Shown piece by piece: positions 1-7,550 of a stretch of 27,888 nt of DNA. Position numbers and translations under genes: made by a program. The notes under the pieces were generated by a model. That model was not told the origin of the DNA. It saw nothing but the letters and a program-made list of their open reading frames with translations, and did not search any database. The DNA lies in the NCBI GenBank assembly GCA_964472565.1, contig CAYYNB010000074.1, positions 1-27,888 of the forward strand, in the 5' to 3' direction. Position 1 is the stretch's first letter. Every line of letters starts with the position of its first letter. Source of the stretch: DATAMF01 sp964472565. GTDB taxonomy: Bacteria; Chloroflexota; Anaerolineae; Aggregatilineales; Aggregatilineaceae.

Positions 1-70
1 TGCGTTCTCGCGTCGCGAAAAAACAGGCAGTTTCCCCTCAAAACGCCCCAAAAGAGGTCACAAAGGGGGG

Positions 71-89
71 GTGGGGGTTTGACCCCCAC
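71..89. repeat. GC-rich hairpin near the window edge
   Basis: A perfect 7-base inverted repeat, GTGGGGG and CCCCCAC, encloses a TTTGA loop. It lies beyond the glpK terminator. G-run/TTTGA/C-run hairpins of this kind are common dispersed intergenic elements in many bacterial genomes, but whether this one is repeated elsewhere cannot be seen here. Confidence 0.5.
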
Positions 90-95
90 GAACCG

Positions 96-117
96 AAAAC
101 AAACCGTTTCAAACGGC
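96..117 (-). terminator. Intrinsic terminator of glpK
   Basis: Read on the minus strand just after the glpK stop, CCGTT and AACGG pair around a TGA loop (a sixth T-A pair is possible) and are followed by TTTGTTTT. The stem is short, but its position 4 bases after the stop codon supports termination. Confidence 0.6.
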
Positions 118-120
118 AAT

Positions 121-1614
121 CTAAACCGCCCAGCCTTTTGCCCGTTCGATGGCCCGCTGCCACCCGCCGATCAGCATGTCCCGTTCGGCGTCCGACATGC
201 GCGGCTCAAACGTCCGCCCGACGCGCCACTGCTGCGCCAGCGTTTCGACGTTCGGCCAGAATCCAACCGCTAATCCGGCCAGATACGCCGCGCCGAGTGC
301 TGTGGTTTCGATCACGTCAGGCCGCTGCACCGGAACACCCAACACATCCGCCTGAATCTGCATCAGCAGATCGTTCTGCGACGCGCCGCCGTCCACCCGC
401 AGCGCGCTGAGCGTAATGCCCGCGTCCTGATGCATCGCGTTCAGCACATCCCGCGATTGCAGCGCGATAGCGTCCAGCGCCGCCCGCGCGATATGCGCCC
501 GCGTGGTTCCGCGTGTCATCCCGACCAGTGTTCCCCGTGCATAAGCATCCCAGTGCGGCGCGCCCAGCCCGACAAACGCCGGGACAAAATACACGCCATC
601 CGCGCTTTCGACGCTGCTCGCCAACGCCTCGACTTCTCCCGCGTTTTGGATAATTTGCAGCCCATCCCGCAGCCATTGAATCGCCGCGCCCGCGATAAAC
701 ACGCTGCCTTCCAGCGCATACACCGCCGGATTTCCGTTCAGTTTCCAGCCCAGCGTCGTCAGCAGCCCGGTTTGCGATGCCACGCCGGACTCGCCCGTAT
801 TCATCAGCACAAAGCTGCCCGTTCCATACGTGTTTTTCGCCATGCCCGGAACCAGGCACGCCTGCCCGAACGTCGCCGCCTGCTGGTCGCCCGCTACGCC
901 CGCCAGCGGAATCGCCGCTCCGAACAGATGCGGCAGCGTTTCCCCGTACACCTCGCTTGATGCCCGCACATCCGGCAGCAGCCCGCGCGGAATGTTCAGA
1001 TGCGCCAGAATCTCGTCATCCCATTCGTTGCGATAAATATTGTAGAGCAGCGTTCGGCTGGCGTTGCTCGGATCGGTGATATGCAGTTCCCCTCCGCTCA
1101 GATTCCACAGCAGCCATGTGTCCACCGTCCCAAAGGCGAGTTCGCCCGCGTCGGCCCGCTGCCGTGCGCCCGGAACATTCTCCAGCAGCCACGCCACTTT
1201 GGTTCCCGAAAAATACGCATCCGTGACCAATCCCGTTTTCTCGCGGATCACGGTATCGAACCCTTCCGCCCGCAGCGCATCACACATCCCGGCGGTTCGC
1301 CGGCACTGCCACACAATCGCATTGTGGATCGGTTCGCCCGTCGCCCGATCCCAGATCAGTGTAGTTTCGCGCTGGTTGGTGATCCCAATCGCCGCCACGT
1401 CCGCCGCGCTGATTCCCTTCTGATCCAGTGCCGCGCGTGCCACGTCGCGCTGCGTACGCCAGATGTCATGCGGATTATGTTCGACCCATCCCGGCTTGGG
1501 GAAAATTTGCGGAAATTCCTGCTGCGCGCTGGTGATCGGCTTGCCGCTTTCATCAAACAGAATCGCGCGTGAACTTGTGGTACCTTGATCCAATGCCAAA
1601 ATGTATTTCGCCAT
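121..1614 (-). CDS. glpK: Glycerol kinase
   Basis: ATP-dependent phosphorylation of glycerol to glycerol 3-phosphate in the cytoplasm, for glycerol catabolism or lipid precursor supply. The 497-residue product has the normal length of the family (FGGY kinases). Visible marks are the N-terminal phosphate-binding segment DQGTTSSRAI (about residues 9-18), the glycerol-contact region with GITNQRETT and WQCRRT, the D245-type catalytic segment GVAGDQQAATFGQ, and the C-terminal nucleotide-binding segments GTGSFVLMNTG and RVDGGASQNDLLMQ. The start at 1614 gives the conserved MAKYILALDQGTTS and is preceded by a GGGTAGG-type ribosome site. It stands alone between its own promoter and terminator; no glpF or glpD is visible beside it. 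The family call is secure. Confidence 0.97.
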   Translation of the reverse strand: MAKYILALDQGTTSSRAILFDESGKPITSAQQEFPQIFPKPGWVEHNPHDIWRTQRDVARAALDQKGISAADVAAIGITNQRETTLIWDRATGEPIHNAIVWQCRRTAGMCDALRAEGFDTVIREKTGLVTDAYFSGTKVAWLLENVPGARQRADAGELAFGTVDTWLLWNLSGGELHITDPSNASRTLLYNIYRNEWDDEILAHLNIPRGLLPDVRASSEVYGETLPHLFGAAIPLAGVAGDQQAATFGQACLVPGMAKNTYGTGSFVLMNTGESGVASQTGLLTTLGWKLNGNPAVYALEGSVFIAGAAIQWLRDGLQIIQNAGEVEALASSVESADGVYFVPAFVGLGAPHWDAYARGTLVGMTRGTTRAHIARAALDAIALQSRDVLNAMHQDAGITLSALRVDGGASQNDLLMQIQADVLGVPVQRPDVIETTALGAAYLAGLAVGFWPNVETLAQQWRVGRTFEPRMSDAERDMLIGGWQRAIERAKGWAV

Positions 1615-1647
1615 CTGCCTACCCTTTCAAAATAGTCTCGCTTGTTC

Positions 1648-1653
1648 ATTATA
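1648..1653 (-). promoter_or_regulatory. Probable -10 box of glpK
   Basis: A consensus TATAAT on the minus strand lies about 34 bases upstream of the glpK start, just after the terminator of the upstream gene. I see no good -35 hexamer at the usual distance, because that position falls within the terminator stem, so activator dependence is possible. Confidence 0.5.
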
Positions 1654-1657
1654 GTGC

Positions 1658-1694
1658 AAAAAAAAGACGCCCAGCGCATAACCTGAGCGTCTTT
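1658..1694 (-). terminator. Intrinsic terminator of the SH3b-like gene
   Basis: AAAGACGC (1663-1670) and GCGTCTTT (1687-1694) form a perfect 8-base stem, with a smaller CAG/CTG pairing possible in the loop. On the minus strand the stem runs into a tract of eight T (1665-1658). It separates the secreted-protein gene from glpK. Confidence 0.85.
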
Positions 1695-1715
1695 GGTTTC
1701 CCTATTTGTCAGAGC

Positions 1716-2351
1716 TTACTGCACACACGAACTCGGCACGTACCCGTTTTTGTACCCTGCCACAAAAACTTCGGTCCAACTGCTGCCATCATCGGCGGTT
1801 TTGGCTGTCGGATTGACATACCAGGTCTGCCCCGCGCGAATCCGGTTCTCCCCGACGGGCGATCCGGCTGGACTGTCATACACCGGCGTATCACAGGTAA
1901 TCGTGTGAAGCTGGAATCCGGCTGGAATCGGCGCGCCCTGATACGGATACTCCGGCAGTCCGGCGCAGGTTCCCGTATTCAGATAGACGAGTTCTTCTGC
2001 CAGACCGTTCCCCGCCGAACTCACAATTTTGACGATCAATGGATTCCATTCGGGTGCTGCTGAATATCCGGCTATCACGCCGCCCGGCGCATTGGATGAG
2101 TATCCTACCGGCATGCTTCCGACTTGATAATACAGCAGCTTGCCCGAGCCATCGGTGATGGTTACTTCAATGGACTCTATCCCTACGCCCGTATTATCTC
2201 GATCATAGGTAAATGAGTAGGCCAAGGGCACAGATGCACTCAAACAGTCGGGCACGATAATAATGTTGGTGGACACTGCTTGAGCAGGCTGATAACCAAC
2301 CCCCAAAACAGCAGCAGCAATTAAAGCGAAGACGATGAATTTCAACTTCAT
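1716..2351 (-). CDS. Secreted protein with C-terminal SH3b-like domain
   Basis: The 211-residue product begins with a clear Sec signal peptide (MKLKF, then a hydrophobic stretch, with likely cleavage after AQA near residue 25). The middle part (about 30-140) reads as a beta-rich extracellular domain with acidic and aromatic residues and two cysteines; I do not recognise its family. The last 60 residues, with Y..PAGSPVGENRIRAGQ and a final GYVPSSCVQ, resemble a bacterial SH3 (SH3b) domain of the kind that binds cell-wall or other surface ligands. Cysteines near residues 36, 129, 154 and 209 could form disulfides outside the cell. It has its own -10 box and terminator, so it is probably monocistronic. 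Precise function is unknown. Confidence 0.75.
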   Translation of the reverse strand: MKLKFIVFALIAAAVLGVGYQPAQAVSTNIIIVPDCLSASVPLAYSFTYDRDNTGVGIESIEVTITDGSGKLLYYQVGSMPVGYSSNAPGGVIAGYSAAPEWNPLIVKIVSSAGNGLAEELVYLNTGTCAGLPEYPYQGAPIPAGFQLHTITCDTPVYDSPAGSPVGENRIRAGQTWYVNPTAKTADDGSSWTEVFVAGYKNGYVPSSCVQ

Positions 2352-2389
2352 ACTCGCGGCTCCCAGGAATTAAACAAGATGGTATTTGC

Positions 2390-2395
2390 ATTATA
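2390..2395 (-). promoter_or_regulatory. Probable -10 box of the SH3b-like gene
   Basis: A consensus TATAAT on the minus strand lies about 40 bases before the start codon. A GGGAG ribosome site precedes the ATG. The -35 region (near 2413-2418) is weak. Confidence 0.45.
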
Positions 2396-2431
2396 GAGGA
2401 TAATCCGCCGCCTATGTTGCTAAAAAGCTGC

Positions 2432-2461
2432 AAAAAACCGCGCAGTGGGCTTTCTGCGCGG
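2432..2461 (-). terminator. Intrinsic terminator of the Rieske-like gene
   Basis: CCGCGCAG (2438-2445) and CTGCGCGG (2454-2461) form a perfect 8-base GC-rich stem with an 8-base loop, followed on the minus strand by six T (2437-2432). It is placed 20 bases after the stop codon at 2482. Confidence 0.9.
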
Positions 2462-2481
2462 CGATAGGGATGGTGTAAGTT

Positions 2482-2832
2482 TCACTTGATGCGCGGCAGG
2501 CGCACGTACACCTGATCGTGCTCTACCTTCAGCCGCAGCAGCGGCAGCCAGTGCGACTGTAAGGGCGATTGCCCGCCACCGACATAAAACCCGGTTTTTA
2601 AGCTGTACCGCGCACCCGTATTCGGGGAAGTGATCTCGCCATTGAGGACTTTGCCGTGTGCCATCGAACGCGCTGTCATCGGGCAGCGATCTTCGAGCGC
2701 ATACAACCCGCTCTCGCAGACGATGATCAGAATGGTGGATTTCCCGATGTGGAAGGACTTTTTCCCCCGTTTCGGGAGATCGCTGAGCGTGCAAATGAAC
2801 TCGTAGCCTTCCGGCGCGGATACGACTGCCAT
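2482..2832 (-). CDS. Rieske-fold protein with degenerate cluster ligands
   Basis: A 116-residue protein the size of a small Rieske-type ferredoxin, with the family's order of elements: a first beta segment, the YALEDRCP turn, a GKVLNGEITSPNTGARYSLKTG-type segment, and a final strand with HDQVYVRLP. In a normal member the cluster is held by CxH and CxxH about 19 residues apart. Here the first site reads C50-P-M52 and the second S69-P-N-T72, so only one of the four ligands remains while the spacing and surrounding fold are kept. It therefore probably cannot bind a [2Fe-2S] cluster in the usual way. I chose ATG at 2832, after an excellent GGAGGAGGG ribosome site; a GTG just before it (2835) is the alternative. 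It faces away from the ubiD operon, with its own promoter and terminator. Confidence 0.8.
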   Translation of the reverse strand: MAVVSAPEGYEFICTLSDLPKRGKKSFHIGKSTILIIVCESGLYALEDRCPMTARSMAHGKVLNGEITSPNTGARYSLKTGFYVGGGQSPLQSHWLPLLRLKVEHDQVYVRLPRIK

Positions 2833-2912
2833 CACCCTCCTCCTTCCTACCCGCTGCGTGTGCGCAGGAGCCGGATCGATGTGCAGAGGGTAGGCTGCAC
2901 TTCCTTATATTC

Positions 2913-2921
2913 AGTATAGCA
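2913..2921 (-). promoter_or_regulatory. Extended -10 promoter of the Rieske-like gene
   Basis: The minus strand reads TGCTATACT, an extended -10 element, about 80 bases before the Rieske-like start codon. The -35 region is weak, as is usual when the extended -10 is present. Confidence 0.5.
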
Positions 2922-2957
2922 TAGCTGTGCATCCCTGAAGCAGTATCATTCAGCATT

Positions 2958-2987
2958 TTGGGCAGCCCATCGTGCTCGTGATAAAAT
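2958..2987 (+). promoter_or_regulatory. Candidate promoter of the ubiD-ubiX operon
   Basis: TTGGGC (2958-2963) is followed after 18 bases by TAAAAT (2982-2987), with TG one base before the latter (2979-2980), giving an extended -10 shape. It lies about 52 bases upstream of the ubiD-like start, back to back with the Rieske-like promoter. Confidence 0.45.
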
Positions 2988-3039
2988 CTACAAAGTTTCA
3001 CGTTTTTTTGAACGAACTAAATCGCCGGAGAATAGTCTT

Positions 3040-4857
3040 ATGGCCTACGCCGATCTACGCGCCTTTGTCGCCCGCCTTGAAGCTGCCGGCGAACTCATTC
3101 GCATCACCACGCCGGTCAGCGCCCACCTCGAAATCACCGAAATTACGGATCGGGTGAGCAAAGGTCCGGCGGATCAGAACAAGGCGCTGCTTTTTGAAAA
3201 TGTCGAAGGCAGCGCCATGCCGGTGCTGATTAATGCCTACGGCTCCGCCAAACGGATGGCGTTAGCGCTCGGCGTGGACGATCTCGAAGACCTCCGCCAC
3301 AACCTCGGACGCCTGATCGATCTCAAAATTCCCCAGGGTTTGCGCCCGATGGCAAAACGCGGCCTGGAAATGGCTGGCGCGCTGCGCAGTCTCGGCCTCG
3401 GCCCCAAGCGCACCAAAAACGCCCCCTGCCAGGAAGTAGTCATCACAGAAAATCCATCCCTGGACATTCTGCCGATCCTCACCTGCTGGCCGGATGACGG
3501 CGGTCCGTATATCACGCTGCCGCAGGTCATCACCCGTGATCCCGTGACCAAAACGCGCAATGTCGGCATGTACCGCCTGCAAAAATACGACAGCCGCACA
3601 CTGGGTATGCACTGGCAGCGGCACAAAGGCGGCGCCGATCACCAGCGCGAAGCCCAAACCGTCAAAAAAGATCGCATTCCTGTAGCCGTCGCGTTGGGCG
3701 GCGATCCGGCGCAGATGTGGTGCGGATCCGCGCCCCTGCCGCCGAACATTGATGAATATCTGCTGGCGAACTGGCTGCGCGGCAAACCCGTCTCCTTTGT
3801 CAAATGCATCACCCAGGACATCGAAGTTCCCGCCAATTCCGAGATCGTGATCGAGGGTTATGTTGATCCCAACGAGCACCGCGCCGAAGGGCCGTTTGGC
3901 GATCACACGGGTTTTTACACCCCGCCCGATCGCTTCCCGGTGATGCACGTCACCGCCATCACCCACCGCGCCAACGCTATCTACCCGGCAACCGTCGTGG
4001 GCAAGCCGCCGATGGAAGATTACTGGATGGGCAAGGCCACCGAGCGTTTGTTCCTGCCGCTGATGCAGTTATTCATGGGCGAAATTGTCGATGTGAACAT
4101 GCCCGCCGAAGGAGTCTTCCACAATCTGGTGATCGTCAGCCTGAAGCCGCGTTTTCCCGGCCACGCGCAAAAAGTGATGTACGGCCTGTGGGGTTTGGGC
4201 CTGATGATGCTCGCCAAAGGACTGCTGATCGTTGATGCCGATGTGAACGTCCACGATCTGCAAGCCGTAGCCGAGCAGGTGTTCAATCATGTCGATTGGC
4301 GACGCGACATCACGCTGGTCGATGGTCCCGTTGATCAGCTCGATCACTCCGCCATCCGCGATTCCTACGGCGGCAAAATCGGCATTGATGCCACGCGCAA
4401 ACCGGACCGCGCATCTACCAAACCCTGCGAAGCGATCCACGCCGAACGGATTGCGCATATCGCCAGCGGAAGTTTTTTGATCTGGCGTAATCAAATAATT
4501 ATCGCCAAAGTGGATAAAACGCGGCACAAGGTACACGATGTGTTTGCCGCGATTTGGGACATCTGCCCCACTGTGAATCTGATCGCGCTCGATCACGCCG
4601 TCAACCTGGAAAATCTCTCGGATGTCGCGTGGCGCGTCCTGGGCAATGTCGATTGGCGGCGCGACATCCAGATCAGCGGTGGCCCCGTCGATCATTTTGC
4701 GCCTGCCGACGCCCCGCGCGGCCAGATCGCCATCGACGCCACATCTAAAGGTCCCGAAGACGACCACCCGCGCGGCTGGCCGCAGGAAATCGAGATGAGC
4801 GCGGACATCAAATCGCTTGTCAGCGCGAAGTGGGTTCAATACGGTATTTCATCATGA
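3040..4857 (+). CDS. UbiD-family prFMN-dependent decarboxylase, probably late menaquinone synthesis
   Basis: UbiD enzymes remove carboxyl groups from aromatic or alpha,beta-unsaturated acids with the prenylated flavin made by UbiX, which is encoded downstream (12597). With ubiA and ubiE neighbours, the likely substrate is the prenylated naphthoate carboxylate of the futalosine-type menaquinone route. Seen in the sequence: NVGMYRLQ (about 174-181) in the cofactor/metal region and the acidic signature AEGPFGDHTG (about 282-291). At 605 residues it is longer than the roughly 490 of E. coli UbiD. The excess is explained by a repeated C-terminal module: about residues 398-437 and 517-556 both carry VDWRRDI followed by a GGPVD- or DGPVD-type turn. 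GGAG nine bases before the ATG supports the start. It is the first gene of the long operon and overlaps the next by ATGA. Confidence 0.92.
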   Translation: MAYADLRAFVARLEAAGELIRITTPVSAHLEITEITDRVSKGPADQNKALLFENVEGSAMPVLINAYGSAKRMALALGVDDLEDLRHNLGRLIDLKIPQGLRPMAKRGLEMAGALRSLGLGPKRTKNAPCQEVVITENPSLDILPILTCWPDDGGPYITLPQVITRDPVTKTRNVGMYRLQKYDSRTLGMHWQRHKGGADHQREAQTVKKDRIPVAVALGGDPAQMWCGSAPLPPNIDEYLLANWLRGKPVSFVKCITQDIEVPANSEIVIEGYVDPNEHRAEGPFGDHTGFYTPPDRFPVMHVTAITHRANAIYPATVVGKPPMEDYWMGKATERLFLPLMQLFMGEIVDVNMPAEGVFHNLVIVSLKPRFPGHAQKVMYGLWGLGLMMLAKGLLIVDADVNVHDLQAVAEQVFNHVDWRRDITLVDGPVDQLDHSAIRDSYGGKIGIDATRKPDRASTKPCEAIHAERIAHIASGSFLIWRNQIIIAKVDKTRHKVHDVFAAIWDICPTVNLIALDHAVNLENLSDVAWRVLGNVDWRRDIQISGGPVDHFAPADAPRGQIAIDATSKGPEDDHPRGWPQEIEMSADIKSLVSAKWVQYGISS

Positions 4858-5543
4858 CCAACGAAACACACATCCAACACCTGATTCAGCAGGTCATCGA
4901 CTTGCAGCTTGTCCCCGCCGACGATCTGCCGCTCACATATTGGGAAGGGCAGGCGCAAGTGCCCGCCTGGGTCGAACTCGTCCGCATCGGCGCGCCCGCG
5001 ATCCCGTACTTGCTGCCTCACCTTGACGATGCGGCGGTCTGCGGTGTGCTGCGCGAATTTGGTGATCTGGCGGTTGAGCCGCTGCTGCGTACCCTGGACA
5101 CCGCGCCCGACGATCAAAAATCGGACCTGCTCGTGATTCTCGGCTGGCTGGAGTCATCCGATCCGCGCATCAATGAAACCTTGCTCCGGCTGGCCGATCA
5201 CTCCGACCCCCTGATCCAGGATGTCGCGCTGGCCGGACTCGCCACCCGCCACCATCCCCAGGCTTATGATCGCTGGGTGGACAAACTGAACCAGCAGCCC
5301 GAATTTTCAACCCTGCTCTTTGCGATTCAATCGCTGTCGGTGCTGCGCGATCCCCGCGCCGTCGATCACCTGCTTCCGCTCTTGGATCGGGACGATGTGC
5401 GGCATGTCGTGGTGTTAGCGCTCGGCAGCCTCGGCAGTCCGCGCGCCGCTGCTGCGCTGCGTCGTGCCGCCGAACGCGAAACCGACCCGGCCATTCTGGA
5501 TAATATCAATTGGGCGCTCGCCCAACTGAACAAGGATGCTTGA
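4854..5543 (+). CDS. HEAT-repeat protein
   Basis: A 229-residue, probably cytosolic protein made of repeated helical pairs with HEAT/PBS-type spacing, for example the segments around FGDLAVEPLLRTLD, SDPLIQDVALAGLA, RDPRAVDHLLPLLD and GSPRAAAALRRAAE. Such proteins are scaffolds or, in the PBS-lyase-like group, act on bound pigments; no catalytic residues can be named here. I chose the ATG at 4854 because it overlaps the stop of the ubiD-like gene (ATGA), indicating translational coupling; an in-frame ATG 24 bases earlier lies inside that gene. Its place between the decarboxylase and the prenyltransferase suggests a partner role in the membrane-linked quinone steps, but that is inference. Confidence 0.8.
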   Translation: MTNETHIQHLIQQVIDLQLVPADDLPLTYWEGQAQVPAWVELVRIGAPAIPYLLPHLDDAAVCGVLREFGDLAVEPLLRTLDTAPDDQKSDLLVILGWLESSDPRINETLLRLADHSDPLIQDVALAGLATRHHPQAYDRWVDKLNQQPEFSTLLFAIQSLSVLRDPRAVDHLLPLLDRDDVRHVVVLALGSLGSPRAAAALRRAAERETDPAILDNINWALAQLNKDA

Positions 5544-5547
5544 CTTG

Positions 5548-6444
5548 ATGGAACAAACCCGCCCATCTTCTGATGCTTTTACGCACAAGCTCAAGGTTTT
5601 CCTCGACCTCGTGCGTTTCGAGCATACGATTTTCGCGCTGCCCTTCGCCTATATCGGCATGGTACTCGCCGCCGAAGGACTGCCCACGTTTTGGGAATTG
5701 ATCTGGGTGACGGTGGCAATGGCCGCCGCCCGCACCTTAGCCTTTGCCGTCAACCGTCTCGCGGATCGGACCTACGATGCCCGCAACCCGCGCACCATGA
5801 ACCGTCCCACTGTCACCGGAGCCATCGACACCCGCACAGTGCTGCTTTACGCGGGTGTAGCGCTGGTTGTGCTGCTGGTCACGGCGGCGATTCTCGATCC
5901 GCTGGCGCTGAAATTAGCCCCGTTCGCGGTGCTGTTTCTGATCGGCTACAGCTTTACCAAGCGCTTCACCGTGCTGGCCCATTGGGTGCTCGGTTTCACC
6001 GATGCGCTGGCCGTTGGCGGCGGCTGGATCGCCGTGCGTGGATCGTTTCTGACCACCGACGATCTCCCCGCGTGGCTGCTGATCGGCGCGGTGACGTTCT
6101 GGATCGCTGGCTTCGATCTGATTTACGCCTGCCAGGACTACGATCACGACATCGCCGAAGGGCTGTACGCGTGGCCTGCCAAATATGGAATCGCCAGCGC
6201 GCTCACTCTCGCCCAAGTGAATCACGCCATCTTTCTGATTTTCCTGGTGCTGGCCGGACTCGCGGCGGAACTCGCGTGGCCGTACTATCTCGCCGCCGCC
6301 CTGACCGCGTTGATGCTGATCTACGAACACCGGCTTGTCTCGCCTACGGACCTCAGCCGGGTGAACGTCGCCTTTTTTAATATGAATTCCTACATCGCGG
6401 TGACACTGTTTGTGGGAACATTCGCCGCGCTCTTGATCGTTTAA
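5548..6444 (+). CDS. UbiA-family prenyltransferase, probably of menaquinone synthesis (MqnP-like)
   Basis: Integral-membrane enzyme that attaches a polyprenyl chain from its diphosphate to an aromatic acid. The 298-residue product has about eight membrane segments and both Mg-diphosphate motifs: NRLADRTYDARNPRT (about 69-83, with two Asp) and CQDYDHDIAEGLYAWPAKYG (about 195-214). The N-terminal FEHTIFALPFAYIG is typical of the UbiA/MqnP group rather than MenA. Candidate starts are ATG 5536, overlapping the preceding gene, and ATG 5548; I prefer 5548 because AAGGA lies upstream of it. With the ubiD, ubiX and ubiE types in the same operon, 1,4-dihydroxy-6-naphthoate prenylation is the likely step. 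Confidence 0.9.
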   Translation: MEQTRPSSDAFTHKLKVFLDLVRFEHTIFALPFAYIGMVLAAEGLPTFWELIWVTVAMAAARTLAFAVNRLADRTYDARNPRTMNRPTVTGAIDTRTVLLYAGVALVVLLVTAAILDPLALKLAPFAVLFLIGYSFTKRFTVLAHWVLGFTDALAVGGGWIAVRGSFLTTDDLPAWLLIGAVTFWIAGFDLIYACQDYDHDIAEGLYAWPAKYGIASALTLAQVNHAIFLIFLVLAGLAAELAWPYYLAAALTALMLIYEHRLVSPTDLSRVNVAFFNMNSYIAVTLFVGTFAALLIV

Positions 6445-6462
6445 CGCACAACGGAGGATTTT

Positions 6463-7482
6463 ATGCGGAAGTACCTGTTTTTGATTATCGTTTTCGCGCT
6501 GGTGGTTCCGGTATTCTCAGCGCCCCAGAGTCATCCCGCCCGCGCCCAGGATACCGTCACGCTGCGCATGGGTTTGATCCCGATTCTGGATGTGCTGCCA
6601 TTTTATGTCGCGCAGCAGAACGGCTACTTTGAAGAAGAGGGATTAAACGTCGAACTGATTCCCGTCAGCAGCGCCCAGGAACGCGACCAGTTGATCCTGT
6701 CCGGCGAGATCGACGGCATGCTCAACGACCTGATCAGCACGGGCATTTTTAACCAGGACGATCCCTTCATTGTGATCGTCGCCCAGGCCCGCCGCGCTTA
6801 TGAAGACGCGCCGCAGATTCGCATCCTGGCCGCGCCGCGCAGCAATATCACGCTGCCCTCCGAAGCCGCGAACTTCCAGATCGGCATTTCCGAAAACTCG
6901 CTGATCCACTACATCACCCAGCGCGCGCTGGAAAATGCGGGCGTCGATGCCAGCACCCTCACCTATATCGCGGAACCCAATATTCCGGTGCGCTTCCAGC
7001 TTTTAATGGAAGGCAGCATGCAGGTCGCCACACTGCCCGATCCGCTGGCCCAGGCCGCGATTGAAGGCGGCGCGATCCTCATCGCGGATGATACCTCGTT
7101 GGTCGAGCAGCAGTTCAGCCAGAGCGTCCTGAGCTTCCGTAAAGTCTTCGCCGACGACAATCCTGACGCGGTGCAGGGCTTCCTGCGGGCATGGATGCGT
7201 GCCGCCGCCGACATCAACGCCGATCCCGAAGCCTACCGCGATCTGTGGCTGGAAAACACGAATGTACCCGACAGCGTGCGCGACACCTATGTGCTGCCGC
7301 CCTTCCCCACTTACGACATCACCCAGCCCGCAGCCTGGGACGACACCGTGAGTTGGCTGGTCGAGCAGGATATTATCGACGACGAGATCGCCTACGAGGA
7401 CAGCGTAGATAGTTCGTATCTGGACGCGATCCGTCCCGCCGACGAAGCCGCGCCCGAAGCCACTGAGTCCGCCGAGGGCTAA
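6463..7482 (+). CDS. ABC importer substrate-binding protein, NMT1/THI5-like
   Basis: A 339-residue secreted binding protein. Residues 1 to about 29 form a Sec signal peptide ending near PARAQ; there is no lipobox cysteine, which is notable if there is no outer membrane to retain it. The mature start TLRMGLIPILDVLPFYVAQQNGYFEEEGLNVELIP is the classic opening of NMT1/THI5-like periplasmic binding proteins (nitrate, sulfonate, pyrimidine precursors), and the domain continues to about residue 310. The acidic, Glu/Ala-rich tail is probably a linker or surface extension. GGAGG five bases before the ATG supports the start. The cognate ATPase (9530) and permease (10297) follow after a WD40 gene. The ligand cannot be read from sequence; placement suggests a quinone-related or aromatic precursor. 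Confidence 0.88.
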   Translation: MRKYLFLIIVFALVVPVFSAPQSHPARAQDTVTLRMGLIPILDVLPFYVAQQNGYFEEEGLNVELIPVSSAQERDQLILSGEIDGMLNDLISTGIFNQDDPFIVIVAQARRAYEDAPQIRILAAPRSNITLPSEAANFQIGISENSLIHYITQRALENAGVDASTLTYIAEPNIPVRFQLLMEGSMQVATLPDPLAQAAIEGGAILIADDTSLVEQQFSQSVLSFRKVFADDNPDAVQGFLRAWMRAAADINADPEAYRDLWLENTNVPDSVRDTYVLPPFPTYDITQPAAWDDTVSWLVEQDIIDDEIAYEDSVDSSYLDAIRPADEAAPEATESAEG

Positions 7483-7493
7483 AATCAGTTAGG

Positions 7494-7519
7494 CAGGTTG
7501 TTGCAGTCAGCCCAACCTG
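7494..7519 (+). other. Intercistronic hairpin
   Basis: CAGGTTG (7494-7500) and CAACCTG (7513-7519) pair perfectly around a 12-base loop, between the binding-protein stop and the WD40 start. No T-tract follows, so it is more likely an mRNA stability or processing element than a terminator. Confidence 0.45.
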
Positions 7520-7550
7520 TGGGGAGCAGCTTTCACCAGGAGGAAAAACG

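Noticed and set aside
1000..1572. 190-codon frame opposite glpK
   Set aside because: It is antisense to the well-conserved glycerol kinase, and long antisense frames are common in GC-rich DNA with this codon bias.
2420..3001. 193-codon minus-strand frame covering the Rieske-like gene
   Set aside because: It overlaps the Rieske-like gene in another frame and contains the promoter and terminator regions; it is Arg/Ala-rich without features.
3262..3966. 234-codon frame opposite the ubiD-like gene, and a 256-codon one at 4069-4839
   Set aside because: Both mirror conserved protein-coding sequence and have no family features.
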